DNA of 64,000 bases from Tropicibacter alexandrii. GTDB lineage: Bacteria > Pseudomonadota > Alphaproteobacteria > Rhodobacterales > Rhodobacteraceae. Shown piece by piece: positions 16,944 through 25,762 of this stretch. The DNA is taken from assembly GCF_003667315.2 (NCBI RefSeq), contig NZ_RCTZ02000002.1:124001-188000 (forward strand), read 5' to 3'. Position numbers and translations under genes: made by a program. The notes under the pieces were generated by a model, which was given only the letters and a program-made list of their open reading frames with translations, searched no databases and had not been told where the DNA came from. Positions within the stretch are counted from its first letter, which is position 1. Every line of letters starts with the position of its first letter.

Positions 16944-18112
16944 TGAAGGTCGCCGAAAGCCCGCGCCAGCCGTTCACCCGCCTCGATCACCCGGGCCCGT
17001 GGCGTGGCGAAATTGAACCGCAGGAAGCTTTCGCCGCCCAGCCCGAAGGTCGGCCCGTGATTGGCGGCGATCTTCGCCTCCTGCTCCACCCGTTTGGTGA
17101 ACTCTGCCCGGTCCATCCCGGTGCCCGCGAAGTCCACCCAAGCCAAGTAGGTCGACTCCATCGGCATCGACGCCAGCCCCGGAATGTCTTTCACCGCCGC
17201 GTCGAAGGCTTGACGATTGCCGTCCAGATACACGACCAGTTCATCGACCCAAGCCGCACCCTCGGGCGAATAGGCGGCTTCGGCCATGAACAGGCCGAAG
17301 CTGTTGGGGGAAATGCCAAGCGCACCCATCGTCGCCGCAAACCGCGCGCGCAGCGCATCATCGGGGATGATCACGTTGCCGATATGGCTCCCCGCGATGT
17401 TGAAGGTCTTGGTCGTCGCGGTCATCATCACCAGCCGCTCGGCCACGCCGTCCAGCGTCGCCATCGGTATATGCGTGTGGCCCGGCATGACCAGATCATG
17501 GTGAATCTCGTCGGACACAAGGATCAGGTCGTGGCGCTGGCAAAACGCCGCGACGCCTTCCAACTCGGACCGGGTCCAGACGCGCCCGCCCGGGTTGTGC
17601 GGCGAACACAGGATCAGCATCCGCTCGCGCCCGGTCATCTGGGCGTCCCACGCGTCGAAATCCATCTCGTAGCGGCCATCGGTCAGCGCCAAGGGGCATT
17701 CGACGACGTCGCGCCCCGCCGCTTTGATGACGCGGGCAAAGGCGTGGTAGACCGGCGTCATCAGCACGACGCCGTCGCCGGGGTCCGTATAGGTCTGCAC
17801 GCACAGCCCCGTGCCGTTCACCAGCCCATGGGTCGAGAAGATCCACTCGGGCGCGATCTGCCAGCCGTGGCGTTCCGCCATCCACCACTGGATCGCCGCG
17901 CGATAGCCCGCATCGTCGCCGTAATAGCCGTAGATGCCGTGATCGGCCATCTTCTGCACCGCCGCCTGCACGCAGTCGGGCGGGCGGAAATCCATGTCCG
18001 CCACCCACATCGACAGGCCGTCCTGCGCCGACACGCCGTAGATCGGCTCCATCATGTCCCATTTCACGGAATGGGTGCCCATGCGGTCGATCTCTTCGTC
18101 AAAACGGCTCAT
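16940..18112 (-). CDS. patB: MalY/PatB-type cystathionine beta-lyase aminotransferase
   Basis: A 390-residue fold-type I PLP enzyme of the MalY/PatB group, which cleaves C-S bonds of cystathionine or cysteine conjugates. Recognisable parts: FDEEIDRMGTHSVKWD, SMWVADMDFRPPDCV, CSPHNPGGRVW, LVSDEIHHDLVMPGHTHIP, and the PLP lysine in TATTKTFNIAGSHIGN. ATG at 18112 follows an AAAGGA site. Its stop codon is TAG taken from a dispersed palindrome, so the palindrome sits at the very end of the reading frame. It is divergent from def1. Confidence 0.9.
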   Translation of the reverse strand: MSRFDEEIDRMGTHSVKWDMMEPIYGVSAQDGLSMWVADMDFRPPDCVQAAVQKMADHGIYGYYGDDAGYRAAIQWWMAERHGWQIAPEWIFSTHGLVNGTGLCVQTYTDPGDGVVLMTPVYHAFARVIKAAGRDVVECPLALTDGRYEMDFDAWDAQMTGRERMLILCSPHNPGGRVWTRSELEGVAAFCQRHDLILVSDEIHHDLVMPGHTHIPMATLDGVAERLVMMTATTKTFNIAGSHIGNVIIPDDALRARFAATMGALGISPNSFGLFMAEAAYSPEGAAWVDELVVYLDGNRQAFDAAVKDIPGLASMPMESTYLAWVDFAGTGMDRAEFTKRVEQEAKIAANHGPTFGLGGESFLRFNFATPRARVIEAGERLARAFGDLQ

Positions 18113-18228
18113 GCCCGGTCCTTTCCTGCGATGTCTTGCGGCATCCAAATGCTTTTGCGCGGGATTTGCAATTCGCTTTGGGGTGCTCCGGCTTGCGCGC
18201 GCCCCCGGCTTTCCTTAAATCGCTTGGC

Positions 18229-18756
18229 ATGAAACGCCCTATCCTGATCCATCCCGACCCGCGCCTGAAGAAGGTCTGCGCCGAGGTGCCCGACCTGTCG
18301 GACGACCTGCGCAAACTGGCCGATGACATGCTTGAGACGATGTATGACGCGCCGGGCATCGGGCTGGCCGCGCCGCAGATCGGTGTGCTCGACCGGCTGA
18401 TCGTGCTGGACTGCGCCAAGACCGACAAGGGCGAGGACGCGCGCCCACTGGTGATGTTCAACCCGCGCGTGCTGGCCGGGTCGGACGAGACGAATGTCTA
18501 CGAGGAAGGCTGCCTGTCGATCCCCGAACAATATGCCGAGGTCACGCGCCCCAAGGTCGTCGATGTCGAATGGCTGGACCGCGACGGGAACCTGCAAACG
18601 GAAACCTTCGACGGGCTCTGGGCGACCTGTGTGCAGCACGAGATCGACCATCTCGATGGCAAGCTGTTCATCGACTACCTCAAGCCGCTCAAGCGCCAGC
18701 TGATCACACGCAAGATGGTCAAGCTGAAGAAAGAGCGCGCAAGGGAGCGCCTGTGA
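18229..18756 (+). CDS. def: Peptide deformylase (canonical copy)
   Basis: A 175-residue type I PDF that removes formyl groups from nascent N-terminal methionine. All three motifs are canonical: [19 protein letters not shown] (Cys is a metal ligand) and QHEIDHLDG (two His ligands and the catalytic Glu). The C-terminal basic tail (LKRQLITRKMVKLKKERARERL) is the type that contacts ribosomal protein near the exit tunnel in E. coli. It is first in def1-def2-def3-fmt and overlaps def2 by GTGA. Confidence 0.97.
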   Translation: MKRPILIHPDPRLKKVCAEVPDLSDDLRKLADDMLETMYDAPGIGLAAPQIGVLDRLIVLDCAKTDKGEDARPLVMFNPRVLAGSDETNVYEEGCLSIPEQYAEVTRPKVVDVEWLDRDGNLQTETFDGLWATCVQHEIDHLDGKLFIDYLKPLKRQLITRKMVKLKKERARERL

Positions 18757-19247
18757 CCGCCCGCCCGCTGGTCCTGTGGCCGGATGCGCGCCTGTCGCGG
18801 CGCTGCGCCGAGGTGGCGGACGAGGATGTCTCGGGTCTGATCGAAGACATGTTCGACACGATGTACGCGGCCAAGGGGCGAGGCTTGGCCGCGCCTCAGA
18901 TCGGGGTGATGAAACGGGTGTTCGTCATGGATGCCGGGTGGAAGGACGGGGCGCCTGCGCCATTGGCCTGTGTCAACCCGGTGGTCTCCGGCGCGGGCGA
19001 TGTGGTCGACATGGACGAGATGTGCCTGTCGGTGCCCGGGCTTGTGGTGCTGGTGACGCGGCCTGCAGCCGTCAGCCTGATCTACGAGGACGCGGCGACG
19101 CGTCTGCCGGTCTCCATCAGCCTGACCGGGGCCGAGGCGCGGATCGCCCAGCACGAGGCCGACCATCTGGACGGGCTGCTGCATCTCGACCGGATCGAGG
19201 CGGACCTGCGTGCAGACCTCTTGGCAAGATACGAGGATCGGCCATGA
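18753..19247 (+). CDS. Peptide deformylase-like paralogue 2
   Basis: A 164-residue PDF paralogue with GTG start overlapping the def1 stop. Motif 1 GLAAPQIG and motif 3 QHEADHLDG (HExxH complete) are kept. Motif 2 is EMCLSVPG: the metal-binding Cys is kept but the normally invariant Gly is Met. The basic ribosome-binding tail of def1 is missing (it ends [12 protein letters not shown]). It is probably an active hydrolase, possibly with a changed substrate pocket. It overlaps def3 by ATGA. Confidence 0.9.
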   Translation: MTARPLVLWPDARLSRRCAEVADEDVSGLIEDMFDTMYAAKGRGLAAPQIGVMKRVFVMDAGWKDGAPAPLACVNPVVSGAGDVVDMDEMCLSVPGLVVLVTRPAAVSLIYEDAATRLPVSISLTGAEARIAQHEADHLDGLLHLDRIEADLRADLLARYEDRP

Positions 19248-19741
19248 CCGTGCGCCCCTGTATTCCCTACCCGGACAAGCGGCTGAAAGCCGTGGCGCAG
19301 CCCGTCGAGGCGATCACCGACGAGATCCGCGCCATCTGGGCCGACATGATCGACACGATGGAGGCGATGCCCGGCGTGGGCCTCGCTGCCCCGCAGATCG
19401 GCGTCGGGCTGCGGCTGGCGGTGGTCGATGCCTCCGAGGGGCGTGGCGAGGCGATCCGCATGGCCAACCCGGAAGTGCTGCACGCCTCGGTGCAGTTTCG
19501 CGAGCACGAAGAGGCCAGCCCGAACCTGCCCGGCGTCTCGGCGGTGGTCAAACGCCCCCGCGCGGTGACGGTGCGCTATCTGGACGAGGCGGGCGCGGTG
19601 GTGGAAAAGGACCTTGTCGGGCTTTGGGCGACCTCGGTGCAACACCAGATCGACCACCTGAACGGCAAGCTCTACGTGGATCGGTTGAGCAAGGTCAAAC
19701 GGGACATGCTGCTGCGCAAGGCGGCGAAACTGCGGGGGTAG
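19244..19741 (+). CDS. Peptide deformylase-like paralogue 3, predicted inactive
   Basis: A 165-residue PDF-fold protein. Motif 1 [10 protein letters not shown] (residues 44-53) is intact, but motif 2 reads EEASPNLPG (residues 89-97), so the Cys metal ligand is gone, and motif 3 is QHQIDHLNG (133-141), so the catalytic Glu of HExxH is Gln. It keeps both His residues and a basic C-terminal tail ([19 protein letters not shown]) like that of def1. The frame is otherwise clean, suggesting selection for a non-catalytic role. Its TAG stop is part of a 26-bp palindrome. Confidence 0.87.
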   Translation: MTVRPCIPYPDKRLKAVAQPVEAITDEIRAIWADMIDTMEAMPGVGLAAPQIGVGLRLAVVDASEGRGEAIRMANPEVLHASVQFREHEEASPNLPGVSAVVKRPRAVTVRYLDEAGAVVEKDLVGLWATSVQHQIDHLNGKLYVDRLSKVKRDMLLRKAAKLRG

Positions 19742-19763
19742 GATGGGTGATCACCCATCCTAC
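19738..19763. repeat. 26-bp palindrome family, copy 3 (perfect)
   Basis: Perfect palindrome of half-site GTAGGATGGGTGA. Its TAG (19739-19741) is the stop codon of def3. It lies in the 46-base gap between def3 and fmt on the same strand. Confidence 0.95.
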
Positions 19764-19787
19764 TTCAGGCTGCGAAAGGGTCGAGAC

Positions 19788-20699
19788 ATGCGCGTCATTT
19801 TCATGGGGTCCCCTGACTTCTCCGTTCCGGTGCTGGACGCGCTGGTCGCTGCGGGGCACGAGATCGCCTGCGTCTATTGCCAGCCCCCACGCCCGGCGGG
19901 TCGCGGCAAGAAGGACCGCCCCACCCCCGTCCATGCCCGGGCCGAGGCGCTGGGCCTGCCCGTCCGTCACCCGGTCAGCCTGAAATCGCCGGAGGCGCAG
20001 GCCGAGTTTGCCGCCCTCGACGCCGATATCGCGGTGGTCGTGGCTTACGGACTGCTGCTGCCTCAGGCCGTGCTGGATGCGCCGACACAGGGCTGCCTCA
20101 ACATCCACGCTTCGCTTTTGCCGCGCTGGCGCGGGGCCGCGCCCATTCACCGGGCGATCATGGCGGGCGACGCGGAAACCGGCATCTGCATCATGCAGAT
20201 GGAGGCCGGCCTCGACACCGGCCCCGTCCTGCTGCGCGAGGCCACCGCCATCGGCGCGACCGAGACCACCGGCGCGCTGCATGATCGCCTGTCCGCCATG
20301 GGCGCCCGGCTGATCGTTCAGGCGCTGGACCAACTGCCAGACCTGACGCCCGCGCCGCAGCCCGAGGACGGCGTCACCTACGCCGCCAAGATCGACAAGG
20401 CCGAGGCCGCCATCGACTGGACCAAGCCCGCCGCCGAGGTGATCCGCCAGATCAACGGCCTCTCGCCCTTTCCGGGCGCATGGACCACACAAGGCGACCA
20501 GCGCATCAAGCTGCTCTCTGCCGAACCCGCCGAGGGGCAGGGCACGCCCGGCACCGCGCTGGATGACGCGCTGACCATCGCCTGCGGCGCGGGCGCGCTC
20601 CGCGTCAGCCGGGCGCAGCGCGCGGGCAAGGGCGTGCAGGACGCCGCAACCTTCCTGAACGGCAACCCGGTGCCCAAGGGCACACGGCTGGGGGGCTGA
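19788..20699 (+). CDS. fmt: Methionyl-tRNA formyltransferase
   Basis: A 303-residue enzyme that formylates initiator Met-tRNA with 10-formyl-tetrahydrofolate. The start [19 protein letters not shown], the folate-binding [20 protein letters not shown] with catalytic His/Asn residues, and the C-terminal tRNA-binding domain ([11 protein letters not shown]) are all present. The ATG at 19788 follows GAAAGGG. It forms the biochemical counterpart of the def genes just upstream: Fmt adds and PDF removes the formyl group. Confidence 0.97.
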   Translation: MRVIFMGSPDFSVPVLDALVAAGHEIACVYCQPPRPAGRGKKDRPTPVHARAEALGLPVRHPVSLKSPEAQAEFAALDADIAVVVAYGLLLPQAVLDAPTQGCLNIHASLLPRWRGAAPIHRAIMAGDAETGICIMQMEAGLDTGPVLLREATAIGATETTGALHDRLSAMGARLIVQALDQLPDLTPAPQPEDGVTYAAKIDKAEAAIDWTKPAAEVIRQINGLSPFPGAWTTQGDQRIKLLSAEPAEGQGTPGTALDDALTIACGAGALRVSRAQRAGKGVQDAATFLNGNPVPKGTRLGG

Positions 20700-20702
20700 G
20701 CC

Positions 20703-20942
20703 ATGTTCCCGAGCCTGATGGGCACCGTCGTCATTGCCGGGATCATCGGCTACCTGTCTGAAAAGACAGGGTTCACCCGCAACGGTATCCTGCAGAGCAT
20801 CATCATTTGCGTCGGGGGCGCCTTTCTGTTCTATTTCGTGCAGGTCATGTTCCATATCGGCTTTCGCGCGCCGGGCCTGAACGCCATCGCCGCCTCGATC
20901 GGGGCGCTGATCATCGTGCCCACCCATTGGCGACGCAAGTAG
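20703..20942 (+). CDS. Small membrane protein, GlsB/YeaQ-like
   Basis: A 79-residue protein with three hydrophobic stretches (MGTVVIAGIIGYLSEK, GILQSIIICVGGAFLFYFVQVMF, LNAIAASIGALIIVP). The arrangement, small size and Gly-rich helices resemble GlsB/YeaQ/YmgE (transglycosylase-associated) stress membrane proteins, although sequence identity to the classical motif is modest. It starts three bases after the fmt stop and is followed 10 bases later by a second protein of the same type, so a tandem duplication is likely. Confidence 0.72.
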   Translation: MFPSLMGTVVIAGIIGYLSEKTGFTRNGILQSIIICVGGAFLFYFVQVMFHIGFRAPGLNAIAASIGALIIVPTHWRRK

Positions 20943-20952
20943 GAGCAGACCC

Positions 20953-21186
20953 ATGCCCATCCTCTGGTTGATCATCGTCGGAGCCGCTGCCGGTTTCATC
21001 GCCACCCGCCTGATGAAGATGCAGACCGGCCTGATCGAGACCATCTCCATCGGCATCCTTGGCGCACTGATCGGCGGGCTGGCGTTCCGGTTCCTGCTGT
21101 TTCTGACCGGTATGGCAGCCGGGCTGGTCGGCGCGATCCTCGGCGCGCTGGTGGTGATCTGGGTCTGGAAGGCGATCCGGGGCTGA
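20953..21186 (+). CDS. GlsB/YeaQ/YmgE-type stress membrane protein
   Basis: A 77-residue protein with three transmembrane helices. The pattern LIIVGAAAGFIATRLMK, IETISIGILGALIGGLAFRFL, GLVGAILGALVVIWVWKAIRG fits the GlsB/YeaQ/YmgE family, whose members are induced by stress and have no defined biochemical role. It probably forms a transcript with fmt and the upstream homologue. No terminator with a U-run is seen in the 88 bases before the next gene, which has its own strong TTAGGAGGA ribosome-binding site. Confidence 0.78.
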   Translation: MPILWLIIVGAAAGFIATRLMKMQTGLIETISIGILGALIGGLAFRFLLFLTGMAAGLVGAILGALVVIWVWKAIRG

Positions 21187-21274
21187 CCTGCGCCAGCGCA
21201 CAGCCCGCGTGCGAGGCGCGGCGTTGCGGCCCCGGCGTCATGCGCTACCTCTTGGGCAAGCTTAGGAGGATCAC

Positions 21275-22264
21275 ATGGGCCAACTCGTAGACGGGAAATG
21301 GGAAAAGGGTGCTGTCGCGCCGTCGGATGCCAGCGGCAAATTCGTGCGCGGCACCACCAAGTTCCGCAACTGGATCACCGCCGATGGCAGCGCCGGGCCA
21401 AGCGGCGAGGGCGGCTTCGAGGCCGAGGCCGGGCGCTATCACCTGTACGTGTCCTATGCCTGCCCTTGGGCGCATCGCGCGCTGGTCTTTCGCCAGATCA
21501 AGGGCTTGCAGGACATGATCGGTGTCTCTGCCGTGCATCCCGACATGCTGGAGGACGGCTGGACCTTTGACACGGATTTCGACGGCGCGACCGGCGACAG
21601 CCTGTATGACCTACCCTTCATGCGCGACATCTATACCAAGGCCGATCCGAACGTGTCGGGCAAGGTGACCGTGCCGGTGCTGTGGGACAAGAAACGCGAA
21701 ACCATCGTCTCGAACGAATCGTCAGAGATCATCCGCATGTTCAACAGCGCCTTCGACGGGCTGACCGGGAATCGCGACGATTACTGGCCCGAGGCGCTGC
21801 GGGACGCCATCGAAGAGGTGAACGACCGGGTTTACCACACCGTCAACAACGGGGTCTACAAGACCGGCTTCGCCACCACCCAAAGTGCTTATGACGACGC
21901 GGTCGGCCCCTTGTTCGACAGCCTCGACTGGCTCGAAGAGCGACTGGGCGAGAACCGCTATCTGGTCGGCGACCGCATCACCGAGGCGGATTGGCGGCTG
22001 TTCACCACGCTCATCCGCTTTGACAAGGTCTATCACGGGCATTTCAAGTGCAACCGCCAGCGGATCGTCGATTATCCCAACCTCTGGGGCTTCACGCGGG
22101 AACTGTACCAATGGCCCGGCGTCGCCGGGACGGTGCATTTCGATCATATCACCCGGCATTATCACTACAGCCATGAGTCGGTGAATCCGCATCGCATCGT
22201 GCCCATCGGGCCCGATCTGGACCTGATGGCCCCCCATGGCCGCGACCGCCTGAAGGCGGCCTGA
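21275..22264 (+). CDS. Glutathionyl-hydroquinone reductase (Xi-class GST)
   Basis: A 329-residue Xi-class GST of the YqjG/ECM4 type, which reduces glutathionyl-hydroquinones to hydroquinones. The catalytic Cys63 lies in YACPWAHR; other family segments are FVRGTTKFRNWIT, VTVPVLWDKKRETIVSNESSEIIRMFN, NNGVYKTGFATTQ, and the C-terminal FDHITRHYHYSHESVNPHRIVPIGP. ATG at 21275 has a near-perfect Shine-Dalgarno (TTAGGAGGA). It is convergent with the receiver-domain gene six bases away. Confidence 0.92.
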   Translation: MGQLVDGKWEKGAVAPSDASGKFVRGTTKFRNWITADGSAGPSGEGGFEAEAGRYHLYVSYACPWAHRALVFRQIKGLQDMIGVSAVHPDMLEDGWTFDTDFDGATGDSLYDLPFMRDIYTKADPNVSGKVTVPVLWDKKRETIVSNESSEIIRMFNSAFDGLTGNRDDYWPEALRDAIEEVNDRVYHTVNNGVYKTGFATTQSAYDDAVGPLFDSLDWLEERLGENRYLVGDRITEADWRLFTTLIRFDKVYHGHFKCNRQRIVDYPNLWGFTRELYQWPGVAGTVHFDHITRHYHYSHESVNPHRIVPIGPDLDLMAPHGRDRLKAA

Positions 22265-22270
22265 GCATCG

Positions 22271-22633
22271 TCACTGCGCCCGCGCATAATGTTCCACCAT
22301 CGTCGCCAGATCGGCTGGCGAGGTGGAACAGGGCAGAAAGGCGCAGGCATTCGGGCTGATCTGAAAGATCGAGCCGTCCGAAAAGAACGAGGAGCTGGTG
22401 ACGAAGATCACCCGCGCCTCGGGACGGCGGTAATTGGCAAAATCCGCAACCGACAGGGCTGCGCCGCCATCCAGCATGACATCCAGCACGATGACCTGAA
22501 AGTCGACTTGGTCGATCTGGTCCAGAGCGTCCTCCGCGGTGTGCGCAAGGATCACCTCTGCACCGGAACGGGCCATGTGACGCTTCCAGAGGGACGCGAG
22601 ATGTGTGTTGGCTTCGGCGATCAGGATGTTCAA
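22271..22633 (-). CDS. Stand-alone receiver domain protein, atypical
   Basis: A 120-residue CheY-like receiver with no output domain. The preferred start is TTG at 22633, 4 bases after GAGGG, because it places the first strand (MNILIAEAN) at the N-terminus; a further upstream TTG would add 21 residues. The phosphoacceptor Asp51 (VIVLDVMLD) and a Thr in VIFVTSSS are present, but the acidic pair after strand 1 is Glu-Ala and the conserved Lys-Pro near the end is replaced by Cys-Ser (FLPCST). Phosphorylation behaviour is therefore likely altered. No kinase is nearby. Confidence 0.75.
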   Translation of the reverse strand: MNILIAEANTHLASLWKRHMARSGAEVILAHTAEDALDQIDQVDFQVIVLDVMLDGGAALSVADFANYRRPEARVIFVTSSSFFSDGSIFQISPNACAFLPCSTSPADLATMVEHYARAQ

Positions 22634-22821
22634 GGGGCCCTCCGACTCGCGAAACACATTACCTGAGCCCAATGAATCGTCCCGAAACGTCAACAAAGGG
22701 TTAACGCGACACCTTGAAATTGGAACAAATCGGGAATGATTGCGATTTACCGCTTATCCGGTCGCTTGCGTGTCGCGGACGCGCTGATAGGGTGACGATC
22801 AAACAGGCAAAGAGGTTCGAC

Positions 22822-23997
22822 ATGCGGGTGACAGCAGCAGTTCTGGGATGTGTCCTAGCGGGGGCCGTTCAGGCGCAGGAGGTGCCCTGCGGCGGCACCT
22901 TCGGCGCGTTCGTGAACGACCTCAAGCAGGAGGCCGTGGCGCAGGGCCACGCTCCGGCCACGGTGAACCGCTTCTTTGCGGGGATCAGCCAAAGCGGCGC
23001 CGTGCTCAAGGCGGATCGCCGTCAGGGCATCTTTCAGGACCCTTTCATCACCTTTTCACGCAAGCTGATCAGCCAGAGCCGACTGGATCGCGGACGCCAG
23101 ATGGCGGATCGGTATGCATCCGTCTTCGACCGCATCCAAAGCGAATTCGGGATCGCGCCCGGCGTGCTGCTGGCCTTCTGGGCGTTCGAGACCGATTACG
23201 GCTCGTTCCAAGGGGATTTCAACACCGCCAACGCGTTGGTGACCTTGGCGCATGATTGCCGCCGCCCCGAAATCTTCCGCCCGCAGATCTTTGCGGCGCT
23301 GTCTTTGTACGAGAACGGCGATTTCGACCCGGCGACCACGACGGGGGCTTGGGCCGGTGAGATCGGCATGGTGCAGATGCTGCCCAAGGATATTCTCGAA
23401 AACGGTGTGGACGGGGATGGCGACGGGCATGTGACGCTCAAGACCTCGGCGGCGGATGCGCTGTTGTCGGGGGCCAAGATGCTGTCGCATCTGGGCTGGC
23501 GCCCGAACGAGCCGTGGATTCAGGAAATCACCCTGCCGGAGGATTTCGATTGGTCGCAGGCCGGGGTCCAGACGAAGAAGACCGTGGCCGAGTGGGAGCA
23601 ACTGGGCGTGCGGGCGCGCAATGGGCAGTTGGATGACGGGCGGCTGGAGGCCTCGATCATCCTGCCGCAGGGACGCAAGGGGCCGAAATTCATCGCCTAC
23701 CCGAATTTCGACGTCTATTTCGAGTGGAATCAGAGCTTTACCTATGTGCTGACGGCGGCCTATTTCGGCACGCGCCTGATGGGGGCACCGGTCTATGACG
23801 CGGGCAACCCCGAGCCGGGGCTGGAGGGCGCGCAGATGAAGCGCCTTCAGGAAAAGCTGGCAGGCATGGGCTATGACGTGGGCGAGATCGACGGCATTCT
23901 CGGGGCGGGTACACGGGCCGCGGTGCGTGACGTTCAGGTCAAACTGGGCATGCCCGCCGATGCGTGGCCGACGGCAGAGTTGTTGAACCGACTCTAG
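22822..23997 (+). CDS. MltB-type lytic murein transglycosylase with peptidoglycan-binding domain
   Basis: A 391-residue exported enzyme: signal peptide MRVTAAVLGCVLAGAVQA, an SLT_2/MltB catalytic domain (about 25-310) with the catalytic Glu in AFWAFETDYGSFQGDFNTANALVTLAHD and GEIGMVQMLPKDILENGVDGDGDG, then a PG_binding_1 repeat at the C-terminus (AQMKRLQEKLAGMGYDVGEIDGILGAGTRAAVRDVQ). It cuts glycan strands to give 1,6-anhydro-muropeptides. The ATG at 22822 follows AGAGG. Its TAG stop directly abuts a 26-bp palindrome. Confidence 0.94.
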   Translation: MRVTAAVLGCVLAGAVQAQEVPCGGTFGAFVNDLKQEAVAQGHAPATVNRFFAGISQSGAVLKADRRQGIFQDPFITFSRKLISQSRLDRGRQMADRYASVFDRIQSEFGIAPGVLLAFWAFETDYGSFQGDFNTANALVTLAHDCRRPEIFRPQIFAALSLYENGDFDPATTTGAWAGEIGMVQMLPKDILENGVDGDGDGHVTLKTSAADALLSGAKMLSHLGWRPNEPWIQEITLPEDFDWSQAGVQTKKTVAEWEQLGVRARNGQLDDGRLEASIILPQGRKGPKFIAYPNFDVYFEWNQSFTYVLTAAYFGTRLMGAPVYDAGNPEPGLEGAQMKRLQEKLAGMGYDVGEIDGILGAGTRAAVRDVQVKLGMPADAWPTAELLNRL

Positions 23998-24023
23998 GTA
24001 GGATGGGTGATCACCCATCCTAC
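23998..24023. repeat. 26-bp palindrome family, copy 4 (perfect)
   Basis: Perfect palindrome of half-site GTAGGATGGGTGA, starting at the base after the transglycosylase stop codon and lying 16 bases from the stop of the convergent adenine deaminase gene. TTT follows on the plus strand, so it could terminate both genes. Confidence 0.95.
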
Positions 24024-24039
24024 TTTAGGCAGCACGTCG

Positions 24040-25734
24040 TCACGAGATGATCTCGAATTTCACCACGTCGACCATCCCCCGGTCGGTGATCTTCAATGCG
24101 GGAATGACGGGCAGGGCAAGGAAGGCCAGTTGCAAGAATGGCTCTTCCAGCCCCACCCCCAGACCTTTGGCTGCTGCGCGCAGGTCCACCAGCCTCTCCC
24201 GCACCGTCTCGAAGGGCTCCAGTGACATCAGCCCGGCCACGGGCAGCGCCAGTTCGGCCAAGACCGCGCCGTCCTTCACCACGACGAACCCGCCCTCGAT
24301 TTTCCCCAGCCGGTTTGCGGCCACGGCCATGTCTTCGTAGGATGCGCCCACGCAGGCGATGTTGTGATGGTCATGACAGACGGTCGAGGCAATCGCCCCC
24401 GCCTGCAGCCCGAATCCCTTCACGAAGCCCGTCGCGATGTTGCCGTTCTTGCCGTGCCGTTCGACCACGGCGATGCGGATCAGGTCGCGCGACAGGTCGG
24501 GGCGCTTGTCGCCATCCTCGATCGCGATGTCTTCGCGCAGGTGGTTGGTCAGGATCTGCCCTTCGCGGATGCCGATCACATCCGTCTCCACCCGGTTGCC
24601 ACGATGGCGGAAATCCTGCGCGCGGACCGTCGGCGCCTTGACCGAGCCACGCCCGACCGGGTCGATCAACGCGCGCCGTTCAAAGGCGGCGTCGTCCAGC
24701 ACGACACCGCCCGCCAGCACCATCCGCGCATCGCAGGCCTCCAGCGAGCCAAGCACCACGATATCCGCCCGCTTGCCCGGTGCAATCATGCCCCGATCCT
24801 TGAGGCCGAATGCTTCGGCCGCCGAGAGCGACGCGGCGCGATAGACCGCCAGAGGCGAGGACCCTGCGGCGATCATGGACCTGATCATGTAATCCAGATG
24901 CCCGTGCTCGCCGATATCCAGCGGATTCCGGTCGTCGGTGCACAGGCACATGTAAGGCGCGGTCAGATCGGTCAGCAGCGGTTGCAGGGCGACCATGTCC
25001 TTGGACACCGACCCTTCGCGGATCAGCACGCGCATCCCCTTGCGCAGTTTCTCCAGCGCCTCGTCGGGGGTGGTGGCCTCGTGTTCGGTGCGGATGCCCG
25101 CCGCGATATAGGCGTTCAGGTCACGGCCCGACAGCAGAGGGCTGTGGCCGTCGATATGCCCGCCCTCGAACAGGCGCAGCTTGTCCATGCAGCCCGGATC
25201 GCGGTGGATCACGCCGGGATAGTTCATGAACTCCGCCAGCCCCAGACCCGCGGGATGCCCGCGCAGCGCGGCAATCGCCTGCGCATCCAATTCCGCGCCC
25301 GCCGTCTCCATATGGGTCGAGGGCACGCAAGAGGACAGTTGCACCTTTATGTCGATCAGGCAGCGTTCCGATGCCGTCTGGAAGTACCGCACACCCTCGG
25401 CGCCGATCACGTTGGCGATCTCATGCGGGTCGCAGATGGCCGTGGTCACGCCGCGCGGCCCGACGCAGCGTTCGAATTCAAAGGGCGTGACCAGCGAGGA
25501 TTCGATGTGCAGATGGGTGTCGATGAAACCGGGCACCAGCACCGCGCCGCTTACGTCGATCACCTCGCGCCCCTCGTAGCTGTCGAACACGCCGACGATG
25601 GTGTCACCACAGATCGCCACGTCGCCGTCCAGCAAAGCGCCGGTCATGAGGTCAAAGACCTTCCCGCCGCGCAGAACCAGATCCGCCACCTCGTCGCCGC
25701 GCCCCTGCGCGATGCGTTGCTCCAAATCCGCCAT
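24040..25734 (-). CDS. ade: Adenine deaminase
   Basis: A 564-residue amidohydrolase-superfamily enzyme converting adenine to hypoxanthine and ammonia. Metal-binding signatures are [16 protein letters not shown] and [32 protein letters not shown] is the third conserved block, and the C-terminal Adenine_deam_C domain includes KHGKNGN-like [19 protein letters not shown] and [10 protein letters not shown] at 25734 gives the normal length. Upstream is an MFS transporter gene 28 bases away in the same direction, a possible but unproven purine exporter or importer partner. Confidence 0.95.
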   Translation of the reverse strand: MADLEQRIAQGRGDEVADLVLRGGKVFDLMTGALLDGDVAICGDTIVGVFDSYEGREVIDVSGAVLVPGFIDTHLHIESSLVTPFEFERCVGPRGVTTAICDPHEIANVIGAEGVRYFQTASERCLIDIKVQLSSCVPSTHMETAGAELDAQAIAALRGHPAGLGLAEFMNYPGVIHRDPGCMDKLRLFEGGHIDGHSPLLSGRDLNAYIAAGIRTEHEATTPDEALEKLRKGMRVLIREGSVSKDMVALQPLLTDLTAPYMCLCTDDRNPLDIGEHGHLDYMIRSMIAAGSSPLAVYRAASLSAAEAFGLKDRGMIAPGKRADIVVLGSLEACDARMVLAGGVVLDDAAFERRALIDPVGRGSVKAPTVRAQDFRHRGNRVETDVIGIREGQILTNHLREDIAIEDGDKRPDLSRDLIRIAVVERHGKNGNIATGFVKGFGLQAGAIASTVCHDHHNIACVGASYEDMAVAANRLGKIEGGFVVVKDGAVLAELALPVAGLMSLEPFETVRERLVDLRAAAKGLGVGLEEPFLQLAFLALPVIPALKITDRGMVDVVKFEIIS

Positions 25735-25762
25735 GCCGTGTGCCTTTCTGCTTTGCAGCAAG

